Source: Ignavibacteriales bacterium
GTDB lineage: Bacteria > Bacteroidota > Ignavibacteria > UBA10030 > UBA8401
Assembly: GCA_026390635.1 (NCBI GenBank)
Contig: JAPLFO010000140.1
Span: forward strand, 19,069-75,425
Length of the DNA: 56,357 bases
Reading direction: 5' to 3'
Shown here: positions 32,613 through 42,212 of the stretch, piece by piece
Layout: each line of letters begins with the position of its first letter
Numbering within the stretch: position 1 is the stretch's first letter
Translations under genes and position numbers: made by a program
Notes under the pieces: model-generated
Told to the model about the DNA's origin: nothing
The model's database searches: none
The model's input: only the letters and a program-made list of their open reading frames with translations

Positions 32613-33926
32613 TTACTTCTGAATCACCAGCTTTCTGGTCGCAGAGGACCGGCCGGCCGTCATTGTATAGAAGTAGACACCGCTTGGAAACGCAGCAGCA
32701 TTCCAAGACACCGCCTGTGGTCCTGCTTCTCTGCCACCATCCACGATCAGAGAAATTTGCCGTCCGAGCACATCATGCACGCTGAGGCGGACATGCGTCG
32801 CGTGTTCCAGTGTGAAACGGAACTGCGTTTCCGGATTGAAGGGGTTGGGATAGTTCTGGTCGAGGAAGAATCCTTCCGGGTGAACCGAGGCCGCCGCAAT
32901 GGAAGTCGCTGACGATGATTGCGCAATCAAAGTCAGGGTCCCAAGCGCTAACTGTGTCAACGCCTTCGCCATGGGGATATTGAGTGTTCCCAGTGTGTCG
33001 CTGGAACGATGGTAATGCGGACTTGATGTATAGTTGATGTCGCTCGTCCACGGAAAGGCGTGTTCGATAATCATGATTGCCGGATATCCAGCGTTCCAAA
33101 ATGACAGATGATCGCTGTAGCCGGCATTCACGTACGGAGAGGCGTTGGTTGGTATGCGGAGACCATACCGGTTGTTGACCGCGACGGCCGCATCTCCCAT
33201 CCAGACAGACAGCGGATTGGAAAAGATGTCTGCGTATATTTTTTGCGGATTATATGCAATCATGTCAACATTGACGACACCGGCGATTTTCATTCCACGG
33301 GCGCGTGCTTCGTTGGCATAGTGGGTGCTGCCCATCAATCCGGCCTGTGGCGGAATACCTTCTTCGTCACCCCATGCTGCAAAGATAATCGAGTAGTCCG
33401 GCGAGTACCGCAACGATGAGTCCGACATGATGCGCGCGCATTCAAGTACTGCTGCAATACCGCTTGCGTTATCGTCCGCGCCGAGTGTACGGATTGTTCG
33501 CCACGTATTCATCCAGACACTGTCCCCCATACGACTCGCCGAGCAATCGAGGTGCGCGCACATCATCGCATACGTATCCGGAAAAACAGATCCGCGAAGT
33601 GTTCCAAGAATATTAACCGCCGGCATATTATTGTACGGCGGAGGATATGCTGCAACAGAGAACGTATCGTTGGCCACCGTGAGCCGCGATTGCGCACTCA
33701 ACACACTGTCAAGATACCGCACGGCGACTGTGTTCCCCGGCGTAAACGAGACCCGGTTGAAATATCCACCGGCATTTCCCATCGCCGAGATATGTCCGAC
33801 AAGATTGGACTCCGAAACAGCGTTGAGCATTTTGCGCACGAGTGCCGTATCTGTTTGACCGGCATTGAGGGAAATGGCGATGAAGATGAGAAGGATATAT
33901 GCAAGAGCGGTGCGTCTATGTATCAT
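32613..33926 (-). CDS. Secreted M28 metallopeptidase with T9SS type A tail
   Basis: 437 aa. A signal peptide (ALAYILLIFIAISLNAG) precedes an M28 catalytic domain (~90-335). Zinc ligands and catalytic residues are readable: H125 and D127 (CAHLDC), D151 (GADDNASG), E188/E189 (GDEEG), D221 (VNVDMIAY) and His304-306 (SPHYHRSSDT). The tail (~353-437) is a complete T9SS type A domain: FFLDQNYPNPFNPETQF through SGVYFYTMTAG to RKLVIQK. It should be exported, moved across the outer membrane by T9SS and act as an aminopeptidase. A promoter-like TTGCCT-17-TATGCT lies upstream. Confidence 0.92.
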   Translation of the reverse strand: MIHRRTALAYILLIFIAISLNAGQTDTALVRKMLNAVSESNLVGHISAMGNAGGYFNRVSFTPGNTVAVRYLDSVLSAQSRLTVANDTFSVAAYPPPYNNMPAVNILGTLRGSVFPDTYAMMCAHLDCSASRMGDSVWMNTWRTIRTLGADDNASGIAAVLECARIMSDSSLRYSPDYSIIFAAWGDEEGIPPQAGLMGSTHYANEARARGMKIAGVVNVDMIAYNPQKIYADIFSNPLSVWMGDAAVAVNNRYGLRIPTNASPYVNAGYSDHLSFWNAGYPAIMIIEHAFPWTSDINYTSSPHYHRSSDTLGTLNIPMAKALTQLALGTLTLIAQSSSATSIAAASVHPEGFFLDQNYPNPFNPETQFRFTLEHATHVRLSVHDVLGRQISLIVDGGREAGPQAVSWNAAAFPSGVYFYTMTAGRSSATRKLVIQK

Positions 33927-34007
33927 CGCGAGCCTCTGTTCAAAAGCATAGCCGCAGGAAAGTATGAAGGCAAAGGGGTCTATAACGAAGCATGTTCCCG
34001 ACGTTTA

Positions 34008-35501
34008 TCAGAACACAACGGCTGCTATTGCACCTGCAACAGCGCAACACCAGTTCACGACATCGTTGTCTATAAATTTTAGACCCCGGAACAGCGTTGT
34101 TGCCTGTGAGCAATGCTGCGTGCGCTCGGTGATCTTTCCGCACACGGTACATCGATATTGCGATTGAAGTGTTGCGCCGAGCGCACTGTCGACCAGTGAT
34201 CCTATTACACCCGCCGCGACAATTCGAAGGAGTCCGGTTGCCGTCAGCGGCAGTCCCATACTTATGAAACCGGCAGTCGCAATAAAAAGTGCCCCGGCTG
34301 CGCCGCCAATAAATCCCGGAAGTGAAACACCGCCGCTCGTTCCCGTCTCAACATGCTTCAGTGTGAGAATAGATCGGGGGTTCCCTTTTGCCAGAATGCC
34401 GATTTCGGTTCCCCACGTATCAGCCGTCGCTGCCGCTATTGCAGCAAGATACGACGGATACCAGAACGACCATTGAGGAAAACAATACCACGCGAGAATC
34501 AACAGCCCCGGTACGGCACCATTGGCAGCAACCTGTCCGGCATCACGCCGGTCGGTTTTTTCAAACATGAGATCAAAACGCTTCTTTCGCGCCTTGCCGA
34601 ACTTGGAAAGCACGCTGGAGACGATGAAGAATGCAAGAATCGGCGTTGTCCATGGCCAGCCGCCGATGCCATACACAATCGTCGCAAGCAGCGCCGTCGC
34701 AACACTGCCGGAGAGAGAAAGGAATCGAAAATAGTAGGCGGCGATGCCAATGCCGATCCCGAGCGTGAGCGCCAGCAGCAGATCCGCCGGAACTCGACCT
34801 GCTCCGCCCACCAGCATGAAGTGCAGAACAAATGCTGCCGACAAGGGGACGGTCAGATTGTCAAATCCCTGTGACGCAATTCCCTCCCACGCAGTAACGA
34901 AGAGGGCTGTTGCGAGTGCCGTTTCAACAACAAGCAACAGATTGTCGACCCGTGCAAAGGGATGAAAATGGAGACCCAGGATGGTCACCAGAAATGTCAC
35001 GACAAACATCGTGGCGCTGCCTTCAATGGATTTTTTGTCGCTGGTGAGACGATAGGTATGGGGATGTTCAAGATCTTCTCCGACGATGGCAGCGGCTGCG
35101 TCTCCAAGTGCAAGAATAAGGATGGCGATCGATATGATTGCGGCATGCGTATTCCAGAACAGCATCACCAGAATGAAAAATGAGAACGGGTAGTACACCG
35201 TGCCGTAGGATCGGCGGTTGGTTCCGTGCATCCCCTTCAACAGTCCCAAACTGATCGCCAGCATATTGACGATGCTGAATACGAGCGCCAGCAGTATCGC
35301 GGGAATGCCCGAGGTAAATAATTGCGGAGCAAAATAGATAAGGACACCGACGGCAATGTGTACAGTCTTCCGCGTCACTTCCGCCGACCAGTGCATTTTC
35401 TTCCGGATCAACTCGGCTGCCCCGACGAAACAACCCAGCGCCAGAAATATCAGCGCAAAGAGGAGCCATTCGTCGCCCGTCGGAGGAAGAATAAGTTTCA
35501 T
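34008..35501 (-). CDS. Fusion of phytol/dolichol-kinase-like and DUF92 (phytyl-phosphate-kinase-like) domains
   Basis: 497 aa, about 14 membrane helices. The N-terminal half is a CTP-dependent prenol-kinase-like domain: RKTVHIAVG, LALGDAAAAIVGEDL and DKKSIEGSATMF. The C-terminal half is DUF92 (TIGR00297): ANGAVPGLLIL, TADTWGTEIGILAKG, GTSGGVSLPGFIGG and GSLVDSALGATLQSQYRC. In plants VTE5 phosphorylates phytol and VTE6, a DUF92 protein, phosphorylates phytyl phosphate. The fusion suggests a two-step prenol-to-prenyl-diphosphate salvage enzyme; the substrate is inference. ATGA overlap with holA sets the start. Confidence 0.85.
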   Translation of the reverse strand: MKLILPPTGDEWLLFALIFLALGCFVGAAELIRKKMHWSAEVTRKTVHIAVGVLIYFAPQLFTSGIPAILLALVFSIVNMLAISLGLLKGMHGTNRRSYGTVYYPFSFFILVMLFWNTHAAIISIAILILALGDAAAAIVGEDLEHPHTYRLTSDKKSIEGSATMFVVTFLVTILGLHFHPFARVDNLLLVVETALATALFVTAWEGIASQGFDNLTVPLSAAFVLHFMLVGGAGRVPADLLLALTLGIGIGIAAYYFRFLSLSGSVATALLATIVYGIGGWPWTTPILAFFIVSSVLSKFGKARKKRFDLMFEKTDRRDAGQVAANGAVPGLLILAWYCFPQWSFWYPSYLAAIAAATADTWGTEIGILAKGNPRSILTLKHVETGTSGGVSLPGFIGGAAGALFIATAGFISMGLPLTATGLLRIVAAGVIGSLVDSALGATLQSQYRCTVCGKITERTQHCSQATTLFRGLKFIDNDVVNWCCAVAGAIAAVVF

Positions 35502-36514
35502 CCGCGCGCCCTCATGATAGTACACAACAGGGTATCCAGAATCAGGCGGGGATCAGCGGCCGATGTTTTTACCGCAAGATCGCAATCGGTCAGCGCAAGG
35601 AAGGCATCTTCGATTGCCGCCGGCGGGTACCGTCGCAACTGCTCGCTGTATTCTTTCATGTGGTAGGGATTGACACGCAGCGCTTGTGCCAGCTCAAATT
35701 CGGATTTGCGTTCGTTCCGCAGACCTGTTAGTTTCCAAAGCATGGTGAAGTGCCGCGTCAGCATCACCACAATGAACGGAATGCCCTCCCCCGCCTCCAG
35801 CATGCGGCCGCCGATCGATAGCGCACGGGCCGGATTCTTCTCTCCCAGCGAACGCGTCAATTCGAAGATGGAAAACTCTTTCGAGATGCCGACGATCGAC
35901 TCGACATCAGCGCTTTCTATCCCTATGCGCGCACCGACGGCGATGATTAACTTTTCAATTTGATTCGCGAGCTCTCGCAGGGAATTCCCCACATACGCCT
36001 GCAGCAGTTCAACGGCCTCCGAACTAATTTTATATTTTTGGCATGCAACGTGGTTTTCAATCCAGGCGGGGATTTCGTTATCGTACAGTGTGCGACTCTC
36101 ACCGACAACCGCAAATTTTTTCAGAGCAGTATACGGCTTCTTTCTCATATCCGGTTTTGTGCCGATCAGCACCAGAACGGTGTTGGGTGATGGCTGTGCA
36201 ACATAGGATTCCAGCGCCTCCGCCTCCTTGAGATGATCCAGATCCTTCACTACCACCAGCCGGTAATCGGACATCATGGGAAAGGAAAGTGCAAGCCCTA
36301 CCAATGCCCTCCCTGTGGTCTCGCTCCCCTGCAGCACATCCATGTTAAAGGCACGCATCTCCGGCGGCACGATTATTTCGAGAAATGCGTCAATAAGCCT
36401 GTCGATGGGATAGTCTTCTTCGCCGTAGAAAAAATAGACGGGCGCAAATTTTTTCTGACGAATGGAAGAGAGGATTCCGTCAATATCGATTTTTTCGCGC
36501 TTTGCTTTTGCCAT
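35498..36514 (-). CDS. holA: DNA polymerase III delta subunit
   Basis: 338 aa. The N-terminal domain carries FAPVYFFYGEEDYPIDRLIDAFLE and domain II has YRLVVVKDLDHLKEAEALESY. The C-terminal collar region includes LARHFTML-like VMLTRHFTMLWKLTGLR and HMKEYSEQLRRYPPAAIEDAFLALTDCDLAVKT, typical of HolA. It opens the beta clamp in the clamp loader. The start at 36514 gives MAKAKREK; an upstream in-frame start at 36535 lacks support. Coupled to the downstream DUF92 fusion. Confidence 0.92.
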   Translation of the reverse strand: MAKAKREKIDIDGILSSIRQKKFAPVYFFYGEEDYPIDRLIDAFLEIIVPPEMRAFNMDVLQGSETTGRALVGLALSFPMMSDYRLVVVKDLDHLKEAEALESYVAQPSPNTVLVLIGTKPDMRKKPYTALKKFAVVGESRTLYDNEIPAWIENHVACQKYKISSEAVELLQAYVGNSLRELANQIEKLIIAVGARIGIESADVESIVGISKEFSIFELTRSLGEKNPARALSIGGRMLEAGEGIPFIVVMLTRHFTMLWKLTGLRNERKSEFELAQALRVNPYHMKEYSEQLRRYPPAAIEDAFLALTDCDLAVKTSAADPRLILDTLLCTIMRARG

Positions 36515-36559
36515 GGTTGATTCAGATAACGGCAATAATTATTATCGGTAGATTTGTAG

Positions 36560-36692
36560 ATTTGCCACAGTCCAGAGGATCTCGAATGATGCCGCAGGCA
36601 TCATTCGGAAGCGCACGGGGGTCACAGAGAAGAAATGTAGTAGCCCGATCAAAATAGCGATCATTCCTCCGTGACCTCTGTGACGGATCTTT
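36560..36692. repeat. Inverted-repeat intergenic element (TTTGCCACAGTCC family)
   Basis: Begins TTTGCCACAGTCC and carries an inner hairpin CGAATGATGCC...GGCATCATTCG. It continues with GGGGTCACAGAGAAGAAA and ends with CTCCGTGACCTCTGTGAC, complementary to the left part. No coding content. It fills most of the 197-bp gap between the cyclophilin gene and holA. Confidence 0.8.
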
Positions 36693-36711
36693 CTCTTTTA
36701 GCTCTATAAGA

Positions 36712-37308
36712 TCAGTGTACGACAACTTTTTTGATGAGAACTTTCTCGATCGGATTATCGCTTCGATCCCGTTTGACCGCAGCAATCTTATCTGCAACAT
36801 CCATGCCGGTCACCACTTTGCCGAAGACAGAATACTGGCCGTCAAGAAACTTTGCGTCGGCAACGGTGATGTAGAACTGGCTGCCATTTGAATTTCGCTT
36901 GGGATTCACCTGATCACCCTGCCGCGCGGCAGCAATCACACCGCGGTCATGGGAAGCGCCGATCTCGGCATCAATCGTATAGTTTGGACCACCCATACCA
37001 TGGGTGGAGCGATCATCATTTTTTGAATTCGGATCCCCTCCCTGAATCATAAATCCGGGAATGACCCGATGAAATGTCGTTCCCTCGAAGAAGCCCTCTT
37101 GTGCCAATTTTCTGAAATTGGCAGCGTGCTTCGGAGCCTTGTCGTCAAACAATTGGATGGCAATGTCGCCCATCGATGTCTGGATCACCACCAGTCCTTT
37201 TAATGAATCTTTCTCCACCACGGCTTTCTTTCCTTTCTTGGGATGCGCCGTCTGCGCCGACGCAGTGAGAACGAAAACAACGCACAGCAGGATTATCAGG
37301 TGTTTCAT
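36712..37308 (-). CDS. Exported cyclophilin-type peptidyl-prolyl isomerase
   Basis: 198 aa. A signal peptide (IILLCVVFVLTASAQ) and a short basic linker precede the cyclophilin domain (~38-197). GTTFHRVIPGFMIQGGDP contains the catalytic Arg, and SQFYITVADAKFLDGQYSVFG is the second signature. It should catalyse proline isomerisation in periplasmic protein folding. GGAGGAG precedes the ATG. Followed by a repeat element rather than another gene. Confidence 0.93.
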   Translation of the reverse strand: MKHLIILLCVVFVLTASAQTAHPKKGKKAVVEKDSLKGLVVIQTSMGDIAIQLFDDKAPKHAANFRKLAQEGFFEGTTFHRVIPGFMIQGGDPNSKNDDRSTHGMGGPNYTIDAEIGASHDRGVIAAARQGDQVNPKRNSNGSQFYITVADAKFLDGQYSVFGKVVTGMDVADKIAAVKRDRSDNPIEKVLIKKVVVH

Positions 37309-37351
37309 TTATTCTCCTCCAACAATAGATTTGTTCTTATGATTTCCATCA

Positions 37352-38050
37352 TCATAAATACCACGCAATTCCGATTTCGACGCCGGCTGCAAAAAGTGAG
37401 AGCGACACATCCCGCGAGCCGGAGCTTCCCGAACGCAATGTCTTGCCTCTGCCATCGGTCACATCGCCCAACAACTCCCACCGCAGCGTTCCGCCAAGAT
37501 GGACATACAGGTTTTCCGAAAGAGCTGTTTGCCCGACCAACTCCGCTTTGAATCCGACACCGGCCGTTGTGTACGTATTGGTAACACCATAGAGCGATGC
37601 CTTTGTTTCAACACGCCCCGGATGATATCCTCCGCCGGCTGCCACTTTTACAAAATATCCTCTTCCGGATGTAACGTATTGCACCAGCAGTGACGGAGTA
37701 TGGATGCTGTAGAAAATGTCCTGCGTTCCACCATATTGCGGAACAATAGAATATGATTTGAAAAGATATCCATAGTCGATTTTCAATCCCCACGATTCTC
37801 CCACTGGAAATTCTACTCCCGAGAAGAGTTCGATGCCGGTTGCAAGCTGTCCCGCCGCGTCATTGGAATTTGATACCGTATTGATATAGTCCACCATCGT
37901 CGGCGCGGCAATCATGGAGATATTCAGCCCGCCGCTGACGGCAAACGAGTTTTCTCTTTCTACCGCTTGCTGCCTGGCACGGTTGTCTCCTGCCGGGGCG
38001 GCGGCGATCAGAACACACTGCACCATGACAACGACAATGTTTTTTTTCAT
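37352..38050 (-). CDS. Putative outer-membrane beta-barrel protein
   Basis: 232 aa. A signal peptide (IVVVMVQCVLIAAAPAG) is followed by alternating hydrophobic/polar strands with aromatic belts (GLKIDYGYLFKSYSIV, LYVHLGGTLRWELLGDV). It ends in a C-terminal strand closing with AAGVEIGIAWYL. The size suits an 8-strand barrel. No specific family was recognised. Its ATG overlaps the stop of the flippase-like gene (ATGA). Confidence 0.65.
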   Translation of the reverse strand: MKKNIVVVMVQCVLIAAAPAGDNRARQQAVERENSFAVSGGLNISMIAAPTMVDYINTVSNSNDAAGQLATGIELFSGVEFPVGESWGLKIDYGYLFKSYSIVPQYGGTQDIFYSIHTPSLLVQYVTSGRGYFVKVAAGGGYHPGRVETKASLYGVTNTYTTAGVGFKAELVGQTALSENLYVHLGGTLRWELLGDVTDGRGKTLRSGSSGSRDVSLSLFAAGVEIGIAWYL

Positions 38051-39057
38051 TGCTGTTCCCCTGCAACGACATCGGAAACACGAACGTGATCTTTGATGAA
38101 GAAGTACATCCCGATGCTCGTCGTGGAGAAGAAACCGACTTCGTGCGTCAGGATGGAATAACTGAGCGCCGTCACCGGATCGATGTGGAACAACTGCGTC
38201 AGCGTAAACGAGGTGAAGGAGTGGTAGGTGCCAAATCCTCCCGAGGTGGGAAAGGCAAAGGCGACTCCGGAAACCACCATGAGAAACGTTGCAGCTCCGA
38301 AATCCAGCCGGTGAGCAACCATCGCGTCAAACGAAAAAAATGGAAGATACATCATAACGATGTACAATCCCCACACCACATAGGACGATAACGCGATCAT
38401 TGCAAATTTTCCGGGATGGTTGGCGATGCCGAAACCGGAAACGAACGAATCGAATTTGCTCTCAACCTTGTTGCGGAGTTTTCGCGGAACAATGACCAGC
38501 AATTTCCTCAGAAGGGAGAAAAAGAGATCCGCTTTGAAAAAGAGGAGGATGAATATTCCTGTCAGGAGAATCGCACCCAGCAGAAAAAATATCTTCAGTG
38601 ATTCAAAACCCGGAAAAAGCTGTGCAAATGAATCCGTATAGAGGAAAAAGACAATGAGCAGAATCGAAAGGAAGGTAATCATATCGATGATGCGCTCGAT
38701 CACCACGGTTCCGAGCGAGGCGCTCTTGGATATGTTTTCAAGGTTGCCGATGGTATATGGCCGGACGAATTCGCCGACGCGCGGCAGAAAATTGTTCACC
38801 ATATAGCCGATCATCACGGCGGAAAAAGAATTCCGGAGCGACACCGTGGGCTTGATCGGATAGAGAAGGTACTGCCAGCGCCAGGCGCGTGCCAGATGGC
38901 TGACGATACTTCCCAAAAAGAGCAGTACCATCCATCCCCAATGAACGCCGCGCAGTGAATTCCAGAGCGCATCCCGGTCAATACCCCGGAACGCGAGGTA
39001 CATGAACAGGGCCGTGAGAAGAAAACTCGTTGCGTAGCGGATTGACTTTTTCGACAT
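38047..39057 (-). CDS. Lysylphosphatidylglycerol-synthase-TM / flippase-like membrane protein
   Basis: 336 aa with eight or nine membrane helices. Family (YbhN/AglD2/UPF0104) signatures: AWRWQYLLYPI, AVMIGYMVNNFLPRVGEFVRPY, GTVVIERIIDM and GVAFAFPTSGGFGTYH. Members are proposed flippases or polyprenyl/lipid-linked transport proteins; the C-terminal catalytic part of true MprF is absent. It starts six bases after lolA. Confidence 0.85.
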   Translation of the reverse strand: MSKKSIRYATSFLLTALFMYLAFRGIDRDALWNSLRGVHWGWMVLLFLGSIVSHLARAWRWQYLLYPIKPTVSLRNSFSAVMIGYMVNNFLPRVGEFVRPYTIGNLENISKSASLGTVVIERIIDMITFLSILLIVFFLYTDSFAQLFPGFESLKIFFLLGAILLTGIFILLFFKADLFFSLLRKLLVIVPRKLRNKVESKFDSFVSGFGIANHPGKFAMIALSSYVVWGLYIVMMYLPFFSFDAMVAHRLDFGAATFLMVVSGVAFAFPTSGGFGTYHSFTSFTLTQLFHIDPVTALSYSILTHEVGFFSTTSIGMYFFIKDHVRVSDVVAGEQQ

Positions 39058-39063
39058 GGCGGC

Positions 39064-39723
39064 TTATTTCGTGGGAGAGGTCATCGAGCGAAGATCCACC
39101 GTCTCGACTCCGGGGGGGGCAACAAAACTGAAGAGTGCATCTGATAGTCCCGGATTCCGGTGGAAATTTTGCACCGTGTAGATTGTCTGCATCTCGTTGC
39201 CGTCAATAATTTCCACGCGCTGCACCGTCCAGTCCGTTTCCGACACCCAGACCTTTAGGGATTTAATGAACGCGTTGGTGCCCGAACGGGGCGCCAGCTT
39301 GAGAACGTGGACACCCGACTTCTTCTCGCCGACAAATGCGGCAGTATAGTTCTTTGGAAGGCCAAAAATAAATTTTTCCGGCGAGAATGTTTGCGCATTT
39401 TCCTTGTACGCATCCACCACCACCTGCTTATTGACAGGCGAATATACCCAGACGATCTTCCCATCCGTCACCAGTGTCTGCTGCTGCGATTCGACCCGGT
39501 AGCGGTTTCCCTTTTTCATGCGGGCCGTACCGGCAAACTTCTGCTCTGTCTTTGTATACTTAAATTTCACGGTCTGTGTAAAGTCGGCAGAAGCATCCGT
39601 GAGAGAAGCATACAATGCCTGCACCCTGCCCACAACATCCATTGCCGTCAGCGAGGATTGCTCCTGTGCGGCACAGAGGGACGCGATAAAGAGAACAAAA
39701 AAATATTTTGTGTGTCGTATCAT
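39064..39723 (-). CDS. LolA-like outer-membrane lipoprotein carrier
   Basis: 219 aa. Signal peptide FVLFIASLCAAQEQ. The LolA fold is indicated by VQALYASLTDASADFTQTVKF, AGTARMKKGNRYRVE, QTLVTDGKIVWVYSPVNKQVVVD and LKVWVSETDWTVQRVEIID. LolA shuttles lipoproteins across the periplasm, or in some FCB bacteria takes part in related lipid delivery. No LolB is nearby. It lies 44 bases after ftsK, consistent with the common ftsK-lolA pairing. Confidence 0.87.
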   Translation of the reverse strand: MIRHTKYFFVLFIASLCAAQEQSSLTAMDVVGRVQALYASLTDASADFTQTVKFKYTKTEQKFAGTARMKKGNRYRVESQQQTLVTDGKIVWVYSPVNKQVVVDAYKENAQTFSPEKFIFGLPKNYTAAFVGEKKSGVHVLKLAPRSGTNAFIKSLKVWVSETDWTVQRVEIIDGNEMQTIYTVQNFHRNPGLSDALFSFVAPPGVETVDLRSMTSPTK

Positions 39724-39767
39724 AATCTTCGTAACGGTTAGTGTCCGACATCTTCTCTGCAGGCCGC

Positions 39768-42200
39768 TTACAGGCTCTTCAGAATCGCTTCCAGTTCTGT
39801 TTCGCTTTCCACCAGCACCTCCCGCGCTTTGCTGCCGTCGAACGGACCGACGATGCCGGCCGCTTCCAGCTCATCCACCAGGCGCGCAGCCCGTGAGTAA
39901 CCGACTTTCAACCGGCGCTGTAACAGTGAAACCGATCCCTGCTGGTGACGGACGATCGTTCGCGCCGCTTCTTCAAACAATTCGTCAAGATCACCGCCGC
40001 CGGACTTAGCGCTGCTGCGTCTGTTTTCCAACACCGATGGAAGCTCGAACGGCTTGCTGTATCCTTTTTGCTTTGCAATATGATCGACTATTGCTTCCAC
40101 TTCATCCGACGAGATGAACGCGTTCTGAATGCGAAGCGGCTTCGGACTCCCCGACGGCAGGTACAGCATGTCGCCGTTGCCGAGAAGCTGTTCCGCACCG
40201 TTCATGTCCAGAATGGTACGCGAGTCCGTCTTCGATGCCACCTGGTAGGCAATGCGTGCCGGGAAATTTGCCTTTATGACACCCGTGATAACATCGACCG
40301 ACGGCCGCTGCGTGGCAACCACAAGGTGAATACCGACGGCACGCGCCAACTGCGCCAGCCGGGTGATAGGTTCTTCGACTTCGCGCGCAGCGGTGATCAT
40401 CAGATCTGCCAGCTCGTCGATGATGATCACCAGATACGGGAGTTTACGGTGTTTGAAGGTATCGGAGTCTTTCAATCGGCCGGAGCCAATGCGTTCGTTG
40501 TAGTCGGCAATATTACGCACGCCGGCATGTGCGAGCTTGTCGTACCGCTGTTCCATCTCCAACTCAGCCGCTTTCAGTCCCAGCACCGAATTCTGCGGTG
40601 AGGTCAGGATCTTTTCGTCGACGTCGCGCGACACGGCGAGGTAATGATGTTCGAGCTTTCGATACAGACTCAGTTCGATTTTTTTTGGATCGATGATTAA
40701 GAATTTTACTTCGGACGGATGCAGCCGGAAGATCAGGCTCATGAGAATCGTGTTAATCCCAACGCTCTTACCGGAACCGGTGGATCCCGCAATCAATAAA
40801 TGCGGCATCTTGGAAAGATCGTCGACGCATACTTCTCCCGAAATAGTTTTTCCCATTGCCAGCGGAAGGGCCGCATGTGCATCCCGGAATTTTGCCGAGT
40901 TGATGATGGATCGAATGGTGACAAGCGACGGCTTGTGATTCGGAATTTCGACGCCGACCGTTCCTTTGCCGGGAATGGGTGCTTCGATGCGGATGCCGCG
41001 CGCCGACATCGCCAATGCAAGATCGTTGGCAAGACTTGTAATCTTCGATACCTTCACGCCGGTTGCCGGCACCAGTTCGTACAACGTTACGACGGGACCG
41101 GGCGTCACGCTGACGCTGCCGACTTCAACATCAAAGTCCGCCAGCTTTGCTTTCAGCAGTTCCGCATTTGCCTGCAATTCCGCATCGTCCGGCGTGTCGG
41201 ACTGACGCTGCGGATTCAGCAATTCAACAGAAGGAAAGACATAGTCAATCTCTTCATCGGCCACTTCACGCTCACCGAGTTCCACCTCTTCTTCCTGCAC
41301 AACCGCCTTGATATCCAGCGGGGTATCGGCTGCAGAATAGAGCTGCGGATCGGGGCGTTTGATGACCGGCGGCACCGGTTTTTCCTTCGGCGGCTCAGGT
41401 TTTTCTTTGGCCGGTTCGGGAGTTGATTTCTCTGACGTACGGTGACCGGAAATTTCCCCATCCGGTTTTTTGATCTTGATGACCTCTTTTTTCTTGCGTG
41501 CGTCGTCCGCTGTGCGTGCTTCGCTGCGTTCCTTTCGGCGGCGGTTCCATTCTGCGAGCAACGCCGCTATCGCGAGGAATGCATCTTTCACACGTTCCGA
41601 CGTCGCGTGCAAATCCAGGTCAATCGCCAACGTGATGACGGCAAACAGAAATGAGAGGGAGAGAATGATGCCGCCGGTCACGCCGATCAGCTTGCCGACA
41701 ACGTCAGACAGAAAGACACCGATATCGCCACACCATTCGGACGAGACAAACAAGGCGGACAGCGCTGTCTGGCGCAACAGGCCGAAGAGAAGCGAACCGA
41801 GGACAGCCATCACCAGAATGTAGGAGGTAAACACCGCCAGCCGTCGCATGTCCCCTTTGCGCAGCGTTATCCATCCCCACCACATCATCAAAAACGGAAG
41901 GACAAGGACGAAGTAGCCAAGCGTTGTCTTGATGAGAAAATAGGAAATCATCGCTCCGTAGATACCGAGCCAATTTGGTGTCTGCTCGATCTTCTGGCGC
42001 AGCAGCGGATCGGCGGAGTTGGTAACGATTTTGATTAATGTCGTGAATGCGTTTTCGCCGCTCGCATCATCGGCGGAGGAATAGGACGCGAGACTGAGAA
42101 GAATCAGCACGCCGGCCACCATCAGGAAGAAGGAGGCGAGCTGCCGGAAGTGGAAATTTTTTATTTTCTTTTCTTTGGTATGTCCTTCGGCTGCTGCGAT
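39768..42200 (-). CDS. ftsK: DNA translocase FtsK, with probable AUC start
   Basis: 810 aa if started at the ATC at 42200. An in-frame ATG at 42122 is possible but has no Shine-Dalgarno and removes the basic N-terminal tail (KEKKIKNFHFRQLASFFL) expected before helix 1. AAGAGAGG (42214-42207) sits six bases before the ATC. Four membrane helices are followed by a charged linker (~190-290) and the motor: GSTGSGKSV (Walker A), YLVIIIDELADLM (Walker B), GVIKANFPARIAYQ. The C-terminal gamma domain is SVSLLQRRLKVGYSRAARLVDELE, which reads KOPS sites. It moves chromosome ends during division. comB stops 12 bases upstream. Confidence 0.93.
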   Translation of the reverse strand: MAAAEGHTKEKKIKNFHFRQLASFFLMVAGVLILLSLASYSSADDASGENAFTTLIKIVTNSADPLLRQKIEQTPNWLGIYGAMISYFLIKTTLGYFVLVLPFLMMWWGWITLRKGDMRRLAVFTSYILVMAVLGSLLFGLLRQTALSALFVSSEWCGDIGVFLSDVVGKLIGVTGGIILSLSFLFAVITLAIDLDLHATSERVKDAFLAIAALLAEWNRRRKERSEARTADDARKKKEVIKIKKPDGEISGHRTSEKSTPEPAKEKPEPPKEKPVPPVIKRPDPQLYSAADTPLDIKAVVQEEEVELGEREVADEEIDYVFPSVELLNPQRQSDTPDDAELQANAELLKAKLADFDVEVGSVSVTPGPVVTLYELVPATGVKVSKITSLANDLALAMSARGIRIEAPIPGKGTVGVEIPNHKPSLVTIRSIINSAKFRDAHAALPLAMGKTISGEVCVDDLSKMPHLLIAGSTGSGKSVGINTILMSLIFRLHPSEVKFLIIDPKKIELSLYRKLEHHYLAVSRDVDEKILTSPQNSVLGLKAAELEMEQRYDKLAHAGVRNIADYNERIGSGRLKDSDTFKHRKLPYLVIIIDELADLMITAAREVEEPITRLAQLARAVGIHLVVATQRPSVDVITGVIKANFPARIAYQVASKTDSRTILDMNGAEQLLGNGDMLYLPSGSPKPLRIQNAFISSDEVEAIVDHIAKQKGYSKPFELPSVLENRRSSAKSGGGDLDELFEEAARTIVRHQQGSVSLLQRRLKVGYSRAARLVDELEAAGIVGPFDGSKAREVLVESETELEAILKSL

Positions 42201-42212
42201 ACGCGACCTCTC

